DNA from: Roseiarcus sp963732155
GTDB taxonomy: Bacteria > Pseudomonadota > Alphaproteobacteria > Rhizobiales > Beijerinckiaceae
Length of the DNA: 64,000 bases
Assembly (NCBI GenBank): GCA_963732155.1
Contig: CAVSYB010000013.1
Span: 744,001 to 808,000 of the forward strand
Direction: 5' to 3'
A program made the position numbers and the translations under genes. Below the pieces are notes generated by a model. It had not been told where the DNA came from, did no database searches, and saw nothing but the letters and a program-made list of their open reading frames with translations. Each line of letters begins with the position of its first letter. Position 1 is the first letter of the stretch. Shown here in pieces: positions 16,445-24,187 of the stretch.

Positions 16445-19015
16445 TCACTCGTCCACGTCGCCCGCGAAGGCGACCCTGTCGACGCCGCCGCCGACCAGGA
16501 TTTCGCGCTTTCCCGCGTGATTGGCGGGGCCGACCACCCCCTCCTTCTCCATGCGTTCGACGAGCGAAGCCGCCTTGTTGTAGCCGACCGAAAGGCGGCG
16601 CTGGATGTAGCTGGTCGAGCACTTGCGGTCGCGCAACACGATGGCGACGGCGCGGTCGTAGTAGTCGCCCGCCTCCTCGGCGTCCATCGAGCCGGGCGAG
16701 GCGAGCGGCGCGCCGTCCTCGTCGTCTTCGCGCGGCTCGTCCTCGGTGATGGCGTTCAGATATTCGGGTTGGCCTTGCGCCTTGAGATGCGCCACGATCT
16801 TTTCGACTTCGTCGTCGGCGACGAACGGTCCGTGGACGCGCGAGATGCGCCCGCCGCCCGCCATATAGAGCATGTCGCCCTGGCCGAGCAGCTGTTCGGC
16901 GCCTTGTTCGCCCAGAATCGTACGGCTGTCGATCTTCGAAGTCACCTGAAACGAAATGCGCGTCGGGAAATTCGCCTTGATGGTTCCGGTGATCACGTCG
17001 ACCGACGGGCGCTGCGTCGCCATGATCAGATGAATGCCCGCCGCGCGCGCCATTTGCGCGAGGCGCTGGATCGCCCCTTCGATGTCCTTGCCCGCCACCA
17101 TCATCAGGTCGGCCATTTCGTCGACGATGACGACGATGTAGGGCAGCTCGTCGAGCTCCATCTCCTCCTGTTCGTAGATCGCCTCGCCGGTCTCGCGGTC
17201 GAAGCCCGTCTGCACCGTGCGGGTGATGGTCTCGTTTCTGGCGGCGGCCTCGGCGACCCGCGCGTTGAATCCGTCGATGTTGCGCACGCCGACCTTGGAC
17301 ATTTTCTTGTAGCGGTCCTCCATCTCGCGCACCGCCCATTTCAGCGCGACCACCGCCTTTTTCGGATCGGTCACCACGGGCGTCAGCAGGTGGGGAATCC
17401 CGTCGTAGGCCGAGAGCTCGAGCATTTTCGGATCGACCATGATCAGCCGGCATTGCTCCGGCCTCAGCCGATACAGCAGCGACAGGATCATCGTGTTGAT
17501 GGCGACCGATTTGCCCGAACCGGTCGTGCCGGCGACGAGCAGGTGCGGCATGCGCGCGAGATCGACGATCACCGGCTCGCCGCCGATCGTCTTGCCCAGC
17601 GCGATCGCCAGCCGGTGCTTGGTCTTCTCGAAATCCTGGCTGGCGAGGAGTTCGCGCAGATAGACGGTCTCGCGCCGCTGATTGGGCAGTTCGATGCCGA
17701 TCGCGTTGCGACCCTGCACCACCGCGACGCGCGCCGAGATCGCCGACATCGAGCGCGCGATATCGTCGGCGAGACCGATGACGCGCGACGATTTGATGCC
17801 CGGCGCCGGCTCCAGTTCGTAGAGCGTCACGACCGGGCCCGGGCGCACGTTGATGATCTCGCCCTTGACGCCGAAATCGTCGAGCACGCCCTCGAGCAGG
17901 CGCGCATTCTGTTCGAGCGCGTCCTCGGAAATCTTGGAGGCGACCAGCCGCTTCGGCTCCGCGAGCATGAACAGCGGCGGCAATTGATAAAGCGCGCGAT
18001 CGAGAAACGAAGGCTGCGCCTCGTTGACGATGCGCCGTCCCGGCTTGAGAGCGCCGGCCGGCGCGGCGACCCGGGAGACGGCGCCCGTCGTCTCGCCGGG
18101 CCTGGCGGCGAGGCCGTCGCCGTAGGAGGAGACGGCGCCGCCAAACGGCGGCTCGACGCGGCGGGCCGAGACGGGTGAATCGGCGTCGCCCGAGAAGAAC
18201 GGGCTGCTTTGCGGATTGAGCCAGGGCGCGCGCGGCGGCGCGCCCGCCGGCGGGGCCCGGCGCCGTCCGGCGACGAATATCCGGCGAACGGCGCTCTTGA
18301 TCGTAAGCACGGCGTGGATCGCCGCGCCGAGCAGGACCAGGCCAAAGCCGGGCTCGCCGTCGGAATCGTCGTCGTCAGGCTCGGCGGATTCCTCGACCCG
18401 GCGTCGGGGCGCCGCCGCGCCCGCGGCCCCGGTTTCCGTCTCGACCGAGTGCGCCGTCAGGCCGAAGCCGGCCGCCGCCGTCAGCGCCAGGATCGCGATT
18501 CCCGTCAGCGCAAGGCCGGCGACCAGCATTCCGCCGGTCGAGCCCGCAAAAAAATGCCGGGGGATCCCCAGGACGGCGTCGCCGAGGACGCCGCCGAGGC
18601 CGGTCGGCAGCGGCCAGCGGTCAGGGGCGGGCAGAAACGAGGCGAGGCCGGCCGCGGCGGTCGAGCCGACCAGCCATAGCGCGAGGCGAAGTCGCGCGCG
18701 CTCCAGCCGCCGCCGCGTGATCAGGCGCCAGCCCCAGAACGCCGGCGGCGTCAAGGCGACGACGCAAGCGAGCCCGAGAAACTGCATCGCGATGTCGGAG
18801 GCGATGGCGCCGGGCGCGCCGAGCAGATTGTGGACCGGCGTCGACGCCGCGTGGTTCAGGCTGGGATCCTCGACCGACCATGTCAGCAAGGCGAGCGACG
18901 CCGCCGCGACGCCGCCCAGGGCGCCGAGGCCGATCAGTTCGGCGGCGCGTCGCTTGGGCAATTCCCGGAGCGAGTCGGGCAGATGGTCGATGATCGAGAA
19001 GCTGGTCGTTCGCAT
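16445..19015 (-). CDS. ftsK: DNA translocase FtsK
   Basis: Septum-anchored ATPase that pumps chromosome ends apart at division and activates XerCD. At 856 residues it has normal length for the alphaproteobacterial short-linker form. The N-terminus has about four membrane spans (for example GALGGVAAASLALLTW). The Pro/Ala/Arg-rich linker is followed by the motor with Walker A (LVAGTTGSGKSVAIN), Walker B region (IVVIVDEMADLMM) and FPTRISFQVTSKIDSRTILG. The C-terminal gamma domain (YIQRRLSVGYNKAASLVERM) reads KOPS sequences. It is downstream of amtB on the same strand, as in other Rhizobiales, but lolA no longer follows. Confidence 0.96.
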   Translation of the reverse strand: MRTTSFSIIDHLPDSLRELPKRRAAELIGLGALGGVAAASLALLTWSVEDPSLNHAASTPVHNLLGAPGAIASDIAMQFLGLACVVALTPPAFWGWRLITRRRLERARLRLALWLVGSTAAAGLASFLPAPDRWPLPTGLGGVLGDAVLGIPRHFFAGSTGGMLVAGLALTGIAILALTAAAGFGLTAHSVETETGAAGAAAPRRRVEESAEPDDDDSDGEPGFGLVLLGAAIHAVLTIKSAVRRIFVAGRRRAPPAGAPPRAPWLNPQSSPFFSGDADSPVSARRVEPPFGGAVSSYGDGLAARPGETTGAVSRVAAPAGALKPGRRIVNEAQPSFLDRALYQLPPLFMLAEPKRLVASKISEDALEQNARLLEGVLDDFGVKGEIINVRPGPVVTLYELEPAPGIKSSRVIGLADDIARSMSAISARVAVVQGRNAIGIELPNQRRETVYLRELLASQDFEKTKHRLAIALGKTIGGEPVIVDLARMPHLLVAGTTGSGKSVAINTMILSLLYRLRPEQCRLIMVDPKMLELSAYDGIPHLLTPVVTDPKKAVVALKWAVREMEDRYKKMSKVGVRNIDGFNARVAEAAARNETITRTVQTGFDRETGEAIYEQEEMELDELPYIVVIVDEMADLMMVAGKDIEGAIQRLAQMARAAGIHLIMATQRPSVDVITGTIKANFPTRISFQVTSKIDSRTILGEQGAEQLLGQGDMLYMAGGGRISRVHGPFVADDEVEKIVAHLKAQGQPEYLNAITEDEPREDDEDGAPLASPGSMDAEEAGDYYDRAVAIVLRDRKCSTSYIQRRLSVGYNKAASLVERMEKEGVVGPANHAGKREILVGGGVDRVAFAGDVDE

Positions 19016-19325
19016 GGCCTCGTCCGCGCTCGAACGGTTCGGGTCGCCGCGTCCGGCGCCGCTTTGGCCGCAAACTAGGCGCGCGGAGTTAATGCCGGCC
19101 TAACCTTAATGAAGCGCGGCGCGCGGGCGAGGCGTTCGCCCCGGCGCGCGAGGCTCGGCGCCTCCGGTTCGAGGCTGATCCGGAATGGCCTTGAAATCAA
19201 AAAGAAACGCCCCCGCGAGAGGGCGCCAAGTTGGGGAGGAACGGGTCGAAGATCGAACGATCGGGCCGGCGCTCTGCGGCGGGCGAGAGCGGCGACGCTG
19301 GGTCGCCGCTCCTTTCGGGCGCCCG
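19016..19325. other. Intergenic region between amtB and ftsK
   Basis: 310 bases. It holds a likely terminator for the glnK-amtB transcript (19197-19225) and a second GC-rich hairpin next to amtB (arms GAGCGGCGAC and GTCGCCGCTC) without a T-run. The remainder presumably contains the ftsK promoter. No gene is seen. Confidence 0.6.
19197..19225 (-). terminator. Rho-independent terminator after amtB
   Basis: On the minus strand a stem (CGCCC, loop TCTCGCG, GGGCG) at 19208-19225 is followed by TTTCTTTTT. The position, about 100 bases past the amtB stop, fits the end of the glnK-amtB transcript. Confidence 0.6.
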
Positions 19326-20867
19326 CTATTGCACGATCTCGCCGTGCAGCGCCAGATCGAGGCCGTCGCGCTCGACTTCGTCGCTGACCCGCAGGCCGAG
19401 AGTCATGTCGATCAACTTGAGGATGATCAGCGAGACGATCGCGTCATAGACGACGACGGTGCCGATGCCGATCAACTGGTTGACGACCTGGCCGGGATTG
19501 CCTTCGATGAGTCCGGACGTGCCGCCGTACTCGTTGATCGCGAAGACGCCGGTCAACAAGGCGCCGATCGCGCCGCCGATGCCATGGACGCCGAAGCAAT
19601 CGAGCGAGTCGTCGTAGCCGAACGCGTGCTTGAGGCTGGTCGCGCCGAGGTAGCAGCCGACGCCGCAGGCGACGCCGATCGCCATCGCGCCGACCGGGCC
19701 GACGAAGCCGGAGGCCGGGGTGATCGCGACGAGTCCGGCGACCGCGCCCGAGCAGATGCCGACGACCGTCGGCTTGCCCTTGTGCGCCCATTCGACGAAC
19801 ATCCAGGTCAACGCCGCCACCGCGGTGGCGATCTGCGTGACCGTCATCGCCATGCCCGCCTGGACGCCGGCCGAAACCGCCGAGCCCGCATTGAAGCCGA
19901 ACCAGCCGACCCACAGCAACGACGCGCCGATGAAGGTCAGCACCATGTTGTGCGCGGGGCCGCTGTCGCGGCGCTTGCCCAGCATGATCGCGCACATCAG
20001 GCCCGCGACGCCCGCGTCGATGTGGACGACCGTGCCGCCGGCGAAGTCGAGGACGTGAACGCGCGCGTCGGGATTGGCCGAGTTGAAGATGCCGTCCGGC
20101 CCCCACAGCCAGTGGGCGACGGGCGAGTAGACGAACAGCGCCCATAGTCCCATGAACCACAGCATCGCCGAGAACTTCATGCGCTCGACGAACGCGCCCG
20201 CGATCAGCGCGGGCGTGATGATCGCGAAGGTCATCTGGAAGCACATGTAGACGGTTTCGGGGATGGTCGGCGCCAGCGAATTGGGATTGCCGATGCCGCC
20301 ATTGTTGACGTCGCTCAGGATGCCCTGGAGGAACGCGCGACTGAGGCCGCCGATGAACGGTGTGCCGGCGGTGAACGAAAGGCTGTAGGTGACGATCGCG
20401 TAGAGCACCGTCACCAGGCAAGTGATGGCGAAGCTCGTCATCACCGTGTCGCCGACGTTCTTCTTGCGCACCATTCCGGCGTAGAACAGCCCGAGGCCGG
20501 GAACGGTCATCATCAGGACCAGGGCCATCGAGGTCAGCATCCATGCCGTGTCGCCGCCGCTCGGCGTGCAATTGGTGAGCACGGCGGGGACGGCGGCGAC
20601 GGCGGCGTATTTCTCGGTTTCAGGGACCGCCGCGACGGCGGCCGCGCAAGCCGGCGTCGCAGGAGGAGCGGGTTTGGCCGCAGCCGCTGGAGCGGCAGGC
20701 GCCGCGGCGGCCGGAGCGGCGGCGGCAGGCGCAGTCGGCGCCGCGGCGGCGGGCGCAGCGGCCGGGGCGGCGTCGTCAGCGCGCGAAGGACTGAGGCCGG
20801 AAAGGCCGATCAGGGCGGCGACCGCCAACGCCGGCGCGAGGCCGGCAAAGTAACGAGACAGTTTCAT
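19326..20867 (-). CDS. amtB: Ammonium transporter AmtB
   Basis: Trimeric inner-membrane ammonium channel. The start at 20867 (MKLSRYFAGLAPALAVA) is preferred over a TTG 15 bases earlier because GGAG is well spaced. A signal peptide is followed by an unusually Ala/Pro-rich stretch of about 75 residues, then the Amt domain with about eleven membrane spans (for example GLGLFYAGMVRKKN, IAGAFVERMKFSAML, VHIDAGVAGLMCAIMLGKR and DSLDCFGVHGIGGAIGALLT, which holds the second pore His). It lies 35 bases after glnK, its PII regulator, in the usual operon. The long Ala-rich linker is the only unusual part. Confidence 0.95.
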   Translation of the reverse strand: MKLSRYFAGLAPALAVAALIGLSGLSPSRADDAAPAAAPAAAAPTAPAAAAPAAAAPAAPAAAAKPAPPATPACAAAVAAVPETEKYAAVAAVPAVLTNCTPSGGDTAWMLTSMALVLMMTVPGLGLFYAGMVRKKNVGDTVMTSFAITCLVTVLYAIVTYSLSFTAGTPFIGGLSRAFLQGILSDVNNGGIGNPNSLAPTIPETVYMCFQMTFAIITPALIAGAFVERMKFSAMLWFMGLWALFVYSPVAHWLWGPDGIFNSANPDARVHVLDFAGGTVVHIDAGVAGLMCAIMLGKRRDSGPAHNMVLTFIGASLLWVGWFGFNAGSAVSAGVQAGMAMTVTQIATAVAALTWMFVEWAHKGKPTVVGICSGAVAGLVAITPASGFVGPVGAMAIGVACGVGCYLGATSLKHAFGYDDSLDCFGVHGIGGAIGALLTGVFAINEYGGTSGLIEGNPGQVVNQLIGIGTVVVYDAIVSLIILKLIDMTLGLRVSDEVERDGLDLALHGEIVQ

Positions 20868-20902
20868 TGCTGGAGACTCCAATTGGAATGGGACGGGTCA
20901 GG

Positions 20903-21241
20903 TCAAAGGGCGTCTGCGTCTCTCTCGCCGGTGCGGATGCGGACCGCCGAGTCGATGCCGTAGACAAAAATCTTGCCGTCGCCGATCTGACCGGTGCGGG
21001 CGGCCGCGGTGATCGCCTCGATCACCTTGTCGACGAGATTGGCGTTGACTGCGACTTCGATTTTCAGCTTGGGCAGAAAGCTCACGGCGTATTCCGCGCC
21101 CCGATAGATTTCCGTGTGCCCCTTCTGCCGGCCGTAACCCTTGACCTCGGTCACCGTCAGGCCGTGCACGCCGATGGAAGTGAGCGCGTCGCGCACCTCC
21201 TCGAGCTTGAACGGCTTAATCACTGCCATTACAATTTTCAT
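20903..21241 (-). CDS. glnK: Nitrogen regulatory PII protein GlnK
   Basis: 112-residue trimeric signal protein that blocks AmtB and reports nitrogen status to GlnD, NtrB and others. The start at MKIVMAVIKPFKLEEVRDAL is the normal PII N-terminus; the frame is open further upstream but without a suitable start. The T-loop YGRQKGHTEIYRGAEY contains the uridylylated Tyr51, and DGKIFVYGIDSAVRIRTGE is the PROSITE-type C-terminal signature. A sigma-54-type promoter lies about 105 bases upstream, so expression under nitrogen limitation is expected. Confidence 0.96.
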   Translation of the reverse strand: MKIVMAVIKPFKLEEVRDALTSIGVHGLTVTEVKGYGRQKGHTEIYRGAEYAVSFLPKLKIEVAVNANLVDKVIEAITAAARTGQIGDGKIFVYGIDSAVRIRTGERDADAL

Positions 21242-21347
21242 GTGCCTCATCCCAGCTTTGCGGGTCCCTGCGCCCGCGAACAAGCGGACTTCTTCCCGCG
21301 CGTTGTCGGCTGGACGCGCCAAGGTCGCCCCGCTCGCGGCTTTCATT

Positions 21348-21364
21348 AACAAGCCCCGTGCCAA
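21348..21364 (-). promoter_or_regulatory. Sigma-54 (RpoN) promoter of glnK-amtB
   Basis: On the minus strand TTGGCACGGGGCTTGTT matches the -24/-12 consensus YTGGCACGNNNNTTGCW at all but one of the conserved bases. It lies about 107 bases before the glnK start, as expected for an NtrC-controlled gene. A clear pair of NtrC half-sites was not identified further upstream. Confidence 0.7.
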
Positions 21365-21488
21365 GGCGCCTCGCCGGCAATAAGTCGTTGAAAAGGCGCA
21401 ATGTCCAAAATGGCGAGACGGCGAAGCCGCGGCCCGGCGCGCAACACGTCCCTCACTTGTGCTTAAAGAATGGGCGCCTGTGAATTGA

Positions 21489-22370
21489 TCAAAAACCGGG
21501 GCTCTCCGGTCGTCGTCGGACCAGTCCTTCCTGGGCGACGCTGGCGACCAACAAGCCCGCTCGCGAATAGAGCATGCCGCGCGTCAGGGCGCGCGAGCCG
21601 CCGCTGTTGGGGCTGTCCTGAACATAGAGCAGCCACTCGTCGGCGCGGCATGGGCGATGGAACCACAGGGCGTGATCGAGACTCGCGACCTGAAACTCCG
21701 GATCGGAAACGCTGAACCCATGCGTGGCGAGCGCCGTGTCGAGCAGCGTCATGTCCGACAAGAACGCGAGGGCGGCCCGGTGAACCGCCGGATCGTCGGG
21801 CAAACGCCCGGAGATGCGAATCCACAGCGATTGCTTGGGCTCTCTTGGCCGGCCGCGCGCGCCCGGCGCATAACGCGACAGGTCGATCGGACGAACCTCG
21901 ATGGGGCGGATGCGATCGAAGAAGGCCTGCAGCCTTTGTTGCGCGGCTTCGCCGACCGAACGCAACAGATCGAGCGGACCGGGCAGCGTGTCGGGGTCGG
22001 GAGCGGCGGGCATCGGCAGGGAATGTTCGACGCCTTGTTCGTCGATCTGAAAAGACGCCGACAGCGAAAAGATCGCCTTGCCGCGCTGGACCGCGACGAC
22101 CCGGCGCGTCGTGAAACTTCTGCCGTCGCGGATGCGGTCGACCTCGAAGACGATCGGAATGAGAGGATCCCCGGGCAGGATGAAATAGGCGTGCAGCGAA
22201 TGGGGCGCGCGGCCTTCCACCGTGCGCGAGGCGGCGACCAGCGCCTGAGCGATCACCTGGCCGCCGAACACCCGCTTCCAGCCTTTTTGCGGCGACCGCC
22301 CTCGAAATATGTCGACCTCGATCGTTTCAAGATCGAGACGTGCGACGAGATCGGCGGCGCTGGCAATCAT
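21489..22370 (-). CDS. tesB: Acyl-CoA thioesterase II TesB
   Basis: Cytoplasmic double-hotdog thioesterase that hydrolyses medium- and long-chain acyl-CoA. At 293 residues it has family length. The N-terminal domain has RVFGGQVIAQALVAA and HSLHAYFILPGD; the C-terminal domain has SLDHALWFHRP near the active site and SRALTRGMLYSRAGLLVAS. The start at 22370 has GAGG upstream; an upstream extension of the open frame looks non-coding. TesB beside glnK-amtB-ftsK is the normal order in Rhizobiales. Confidence 0.92.
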   Translation of the reverse strand: MIASAADLVARLDLETIEVDIFRGRSPQKGWKRVFGGQVIAQALVAASRTVEGRAPHSLHAYFILPGDPLIPIVFEVDRIRDGRSFTTRRVVAVQRGKAIFSLSASFQIDEQGVEHSLPMPAAPDPDTLPGPLDLLRSVGEAAQQRLQAFFDRIRPIEVRPIDLSRYAPGARGRPREPKQSLWIRISGRLPDDPAVHRAALAFLSDMTLLDTALATHGFSVSDPEFQVASLDHALWFHRPCRADEWLLYVQDSPNSGGSRALTRGMLYSRAGLLVASVAQEGLVRRRPESPGF

Positions 22371-22662
22371 GTCGTTCCTCAAACTGGCTCGCCTCGCACC
22401 GTGACGTCTTGTGACGGCGAGCGTCAAGAGCGGGGCGCGGAGCCGCGCGCTGCGACTGCGCGCCCGTCGCAACGGCGCCATTGTCGCGGCGGCGGCGATT
22501 TCGTGTTTCAATGCGCCGTCGCCCGAAAGCCGCGCGTCTCACGATTCGCCCGCGGCCGTTTGGAGACAATCGCCGTGCCGACGAGGATCGAGTCCCGGAC
22601 GGCCGCCGATGAAGGGCCGATCGGATCGGGTCGGGCAATTGACCTGCAACAGGGGGGTGACA

Positions 22663-24153
22663 ATGGCCGGGATGAGCCAATTCGAGCGCTATGACGGGCT
22701 GGGCCTCGCCGATCTCGTGCGCAAGCGCGAGGTCAGCGCGCTCGAACTCGTCGAGGAATCGATCGCCCGCATCGAGGCCGTCAATCCGAAGATCAACGCG
22801 GTGATCTGCAAGCTTTATGAGGCCGCGCGGTCCGCGGCGGCCGGCCCGCTCGATGGGCCGTTCGCCGGCGTGCCCTTCCTGCTGAAGGATCTGATGGCGC
22901 CGCTCGCCGGCGTCCCGATGAGCCAGGGCAATCGAGTCTTGGCGAAAGTTCCGTCCGACTGCGACGCTGAAATTGTCCGCCGCTACCGGAAGGCCGGCCT
23001 GATTTTCGTCGGCAAGACCAACACGCCGGAATTCGGCCTGGCGCCGGTGACCGAGCCGGAAGCGTTCGGACCGGCGCGCAACCCGTGGGACCTGACGCGC
23101 ACCCCGGGCGGCTCGAGCGGCGGGTCGGCGGCCGCGGTCGCCGCGCGCATCGCTCCGATGGCGCACGGCAACGACGGCGGCGGCTCGATCCGGATACCCG
23201 CTTCCTGCTGCGGCCTGTTCGGGCTCAAACCGACGCGCGGCCGCACGCCGCTCGGCCCGAAACAGGGCGAGGCGTGGCGCGGCTTCGCGATCGGCCACGC
23301 CATCACGCGCTCGGTGCGCGACAGCGCCGCCTTGCTCGACGCCACCGCCGGCGCGGAGATCGGGGCGCCCTACGCCATCGCGCCGCCCGCGCGCCCCTAT
23401 GCGTCCGAGGTCGGCGCGCCTCCCGGCCGATTGCGCATCGCCTTCACGACGGCGCCGTTCCTTGCGCCAACCATCCACCAGGATTGCCTGGAGGCCCTGC
23501 GGGCGACGGCCGGCCTGCTCAAAGACCTCGGCCACGAGGTCGTCGAGGCGACGCCGCCGTTTGAAGCGGAGCCCTGGCTCACCGCCTTCATGACGATCGT
23601 CGCCGGCGAGACTGCTTGCGACATCGCGCTGGCGAGCCAGACCGCCGGCCGCACGCTCGGCTTCGCCGATTTTGAAGCCGCCACTTACGTGATCGGCCTG
23701 CTCGGCCGGACCTGGAGCGCGGGCGACTACGCCAGCGCGGCGAACTATTTGCAGAACTGGTCGCGTCGCCTCGGCGAGTTCCTTGAAGGCTACGACGCGC
23801 TGTTGACGCCGACTTTGGCCGGACCGCCGTTGCCGATCGGCGCGCTGAGGCCGACGTCGGCGGAACAGGCGATCTTGAATGTCGTCGGTGCGCTCAAAGC
23901 GGGCTGGTTCATGACGGCGACCGGCCTAGCGAAGCTGCTGGCGACCAAATCGCTCGAGCCGATTCCCTATACGCCGCTGTTCAATGTCACCGGCCAGCCC
24001 GCGATGTCGGTTCCCCTGCACTGGAACGCCGCTGGCCTGCCGATCGGCGTGCAGTTCGCCGCCCGCCTCGGCGACGAGGCGACGCTGTTTAGACTGGCGG
24101 CGCAGCTCGAACAGGCGAAGCCGTGGTTTGACAAGGCGCCGGCGGGCTTTTGA
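22663..24153 (+). CDS. Amidase (amidase-signature family)
   Basis: 496-residue serine amidohydrolase with the Ser-cisSer-Lys triad. The Lys lies in PFLLKDL near residue 79, and the Gly/Ser-rich signature is TPGGSSGGSAAAVAARIAP followed by DGGGSIRIPASCCGLFGLKP. Sequence style resembles the GatA-like amidases and 6-aminohexanoate-cyclic-dimer hydrolases. The natural substrate cannot be read from sequence. GatB and GatC are not adjacent, so this is not the tRNA amidotransferase subunit. AGGGGG seven bases upstream supports the ATG at 22663, with another in-frame ATG at 22672. It is transcribed divergently from tesB. Confidence 0.88.
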   Translation: MAGMSQFERYDGLGLADLVRKREVSALELVEESIARIEAVNPKINAVICKLYEAARSAAAGPLDGPFAGVPFLLKDLMAPLAGVPMSQGNRVLAKVPSDCDAEIVRRYRKAGLIFVGKTNTPEFGLAPVTEPEAFGPARNPWDLTRTPGGSSGGSAAAVAARIAPMAHGNDGGGSIRIPASCCGLFGLKPTRGRTPLGPKQGEAWRGFAIGHAITRSVRDSAALLDATAGAEIGAPYAIAPPARPYASEVGAPPGRLRIAFTTAPFLAPTIHQDCLEALRATAGLLKDLGHEVVEATPPFEAEPWLTAFMTIVAGETACDIALASQTAGRTLGFADFEAATYVIGLLGRTWSAGDYASAANYLQNWSRRLGEFLEGYDALLTPTLAGPPLPIGALRPTSAEQAILNVVGALKAGWFMTATGLAKLLATKSLEPIPYTPLFNVTGQPAMSVPLHWNAAGLPIGVQFAARLGDEATLFRLAAQLEQAKPWFDKAPAGF

Positions 24154-24187
24154 AAAGGCGGGGCGCGCTGCGAATGGCGCTGCGCGC

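Noticed and set aside
20548..20853. Plus-strand Ala/Gly-rich frame opposite the amtB N-terminus
   Set aside because: Mirror of the Ala/Pro-rich linker of AmtB; a repeat-composition shadow.
22663..24153. GatA subunit of the tRNA amidotransferase
   Set aside because: No gatB or gatC neighbours, and the sequence style fits general amidases.
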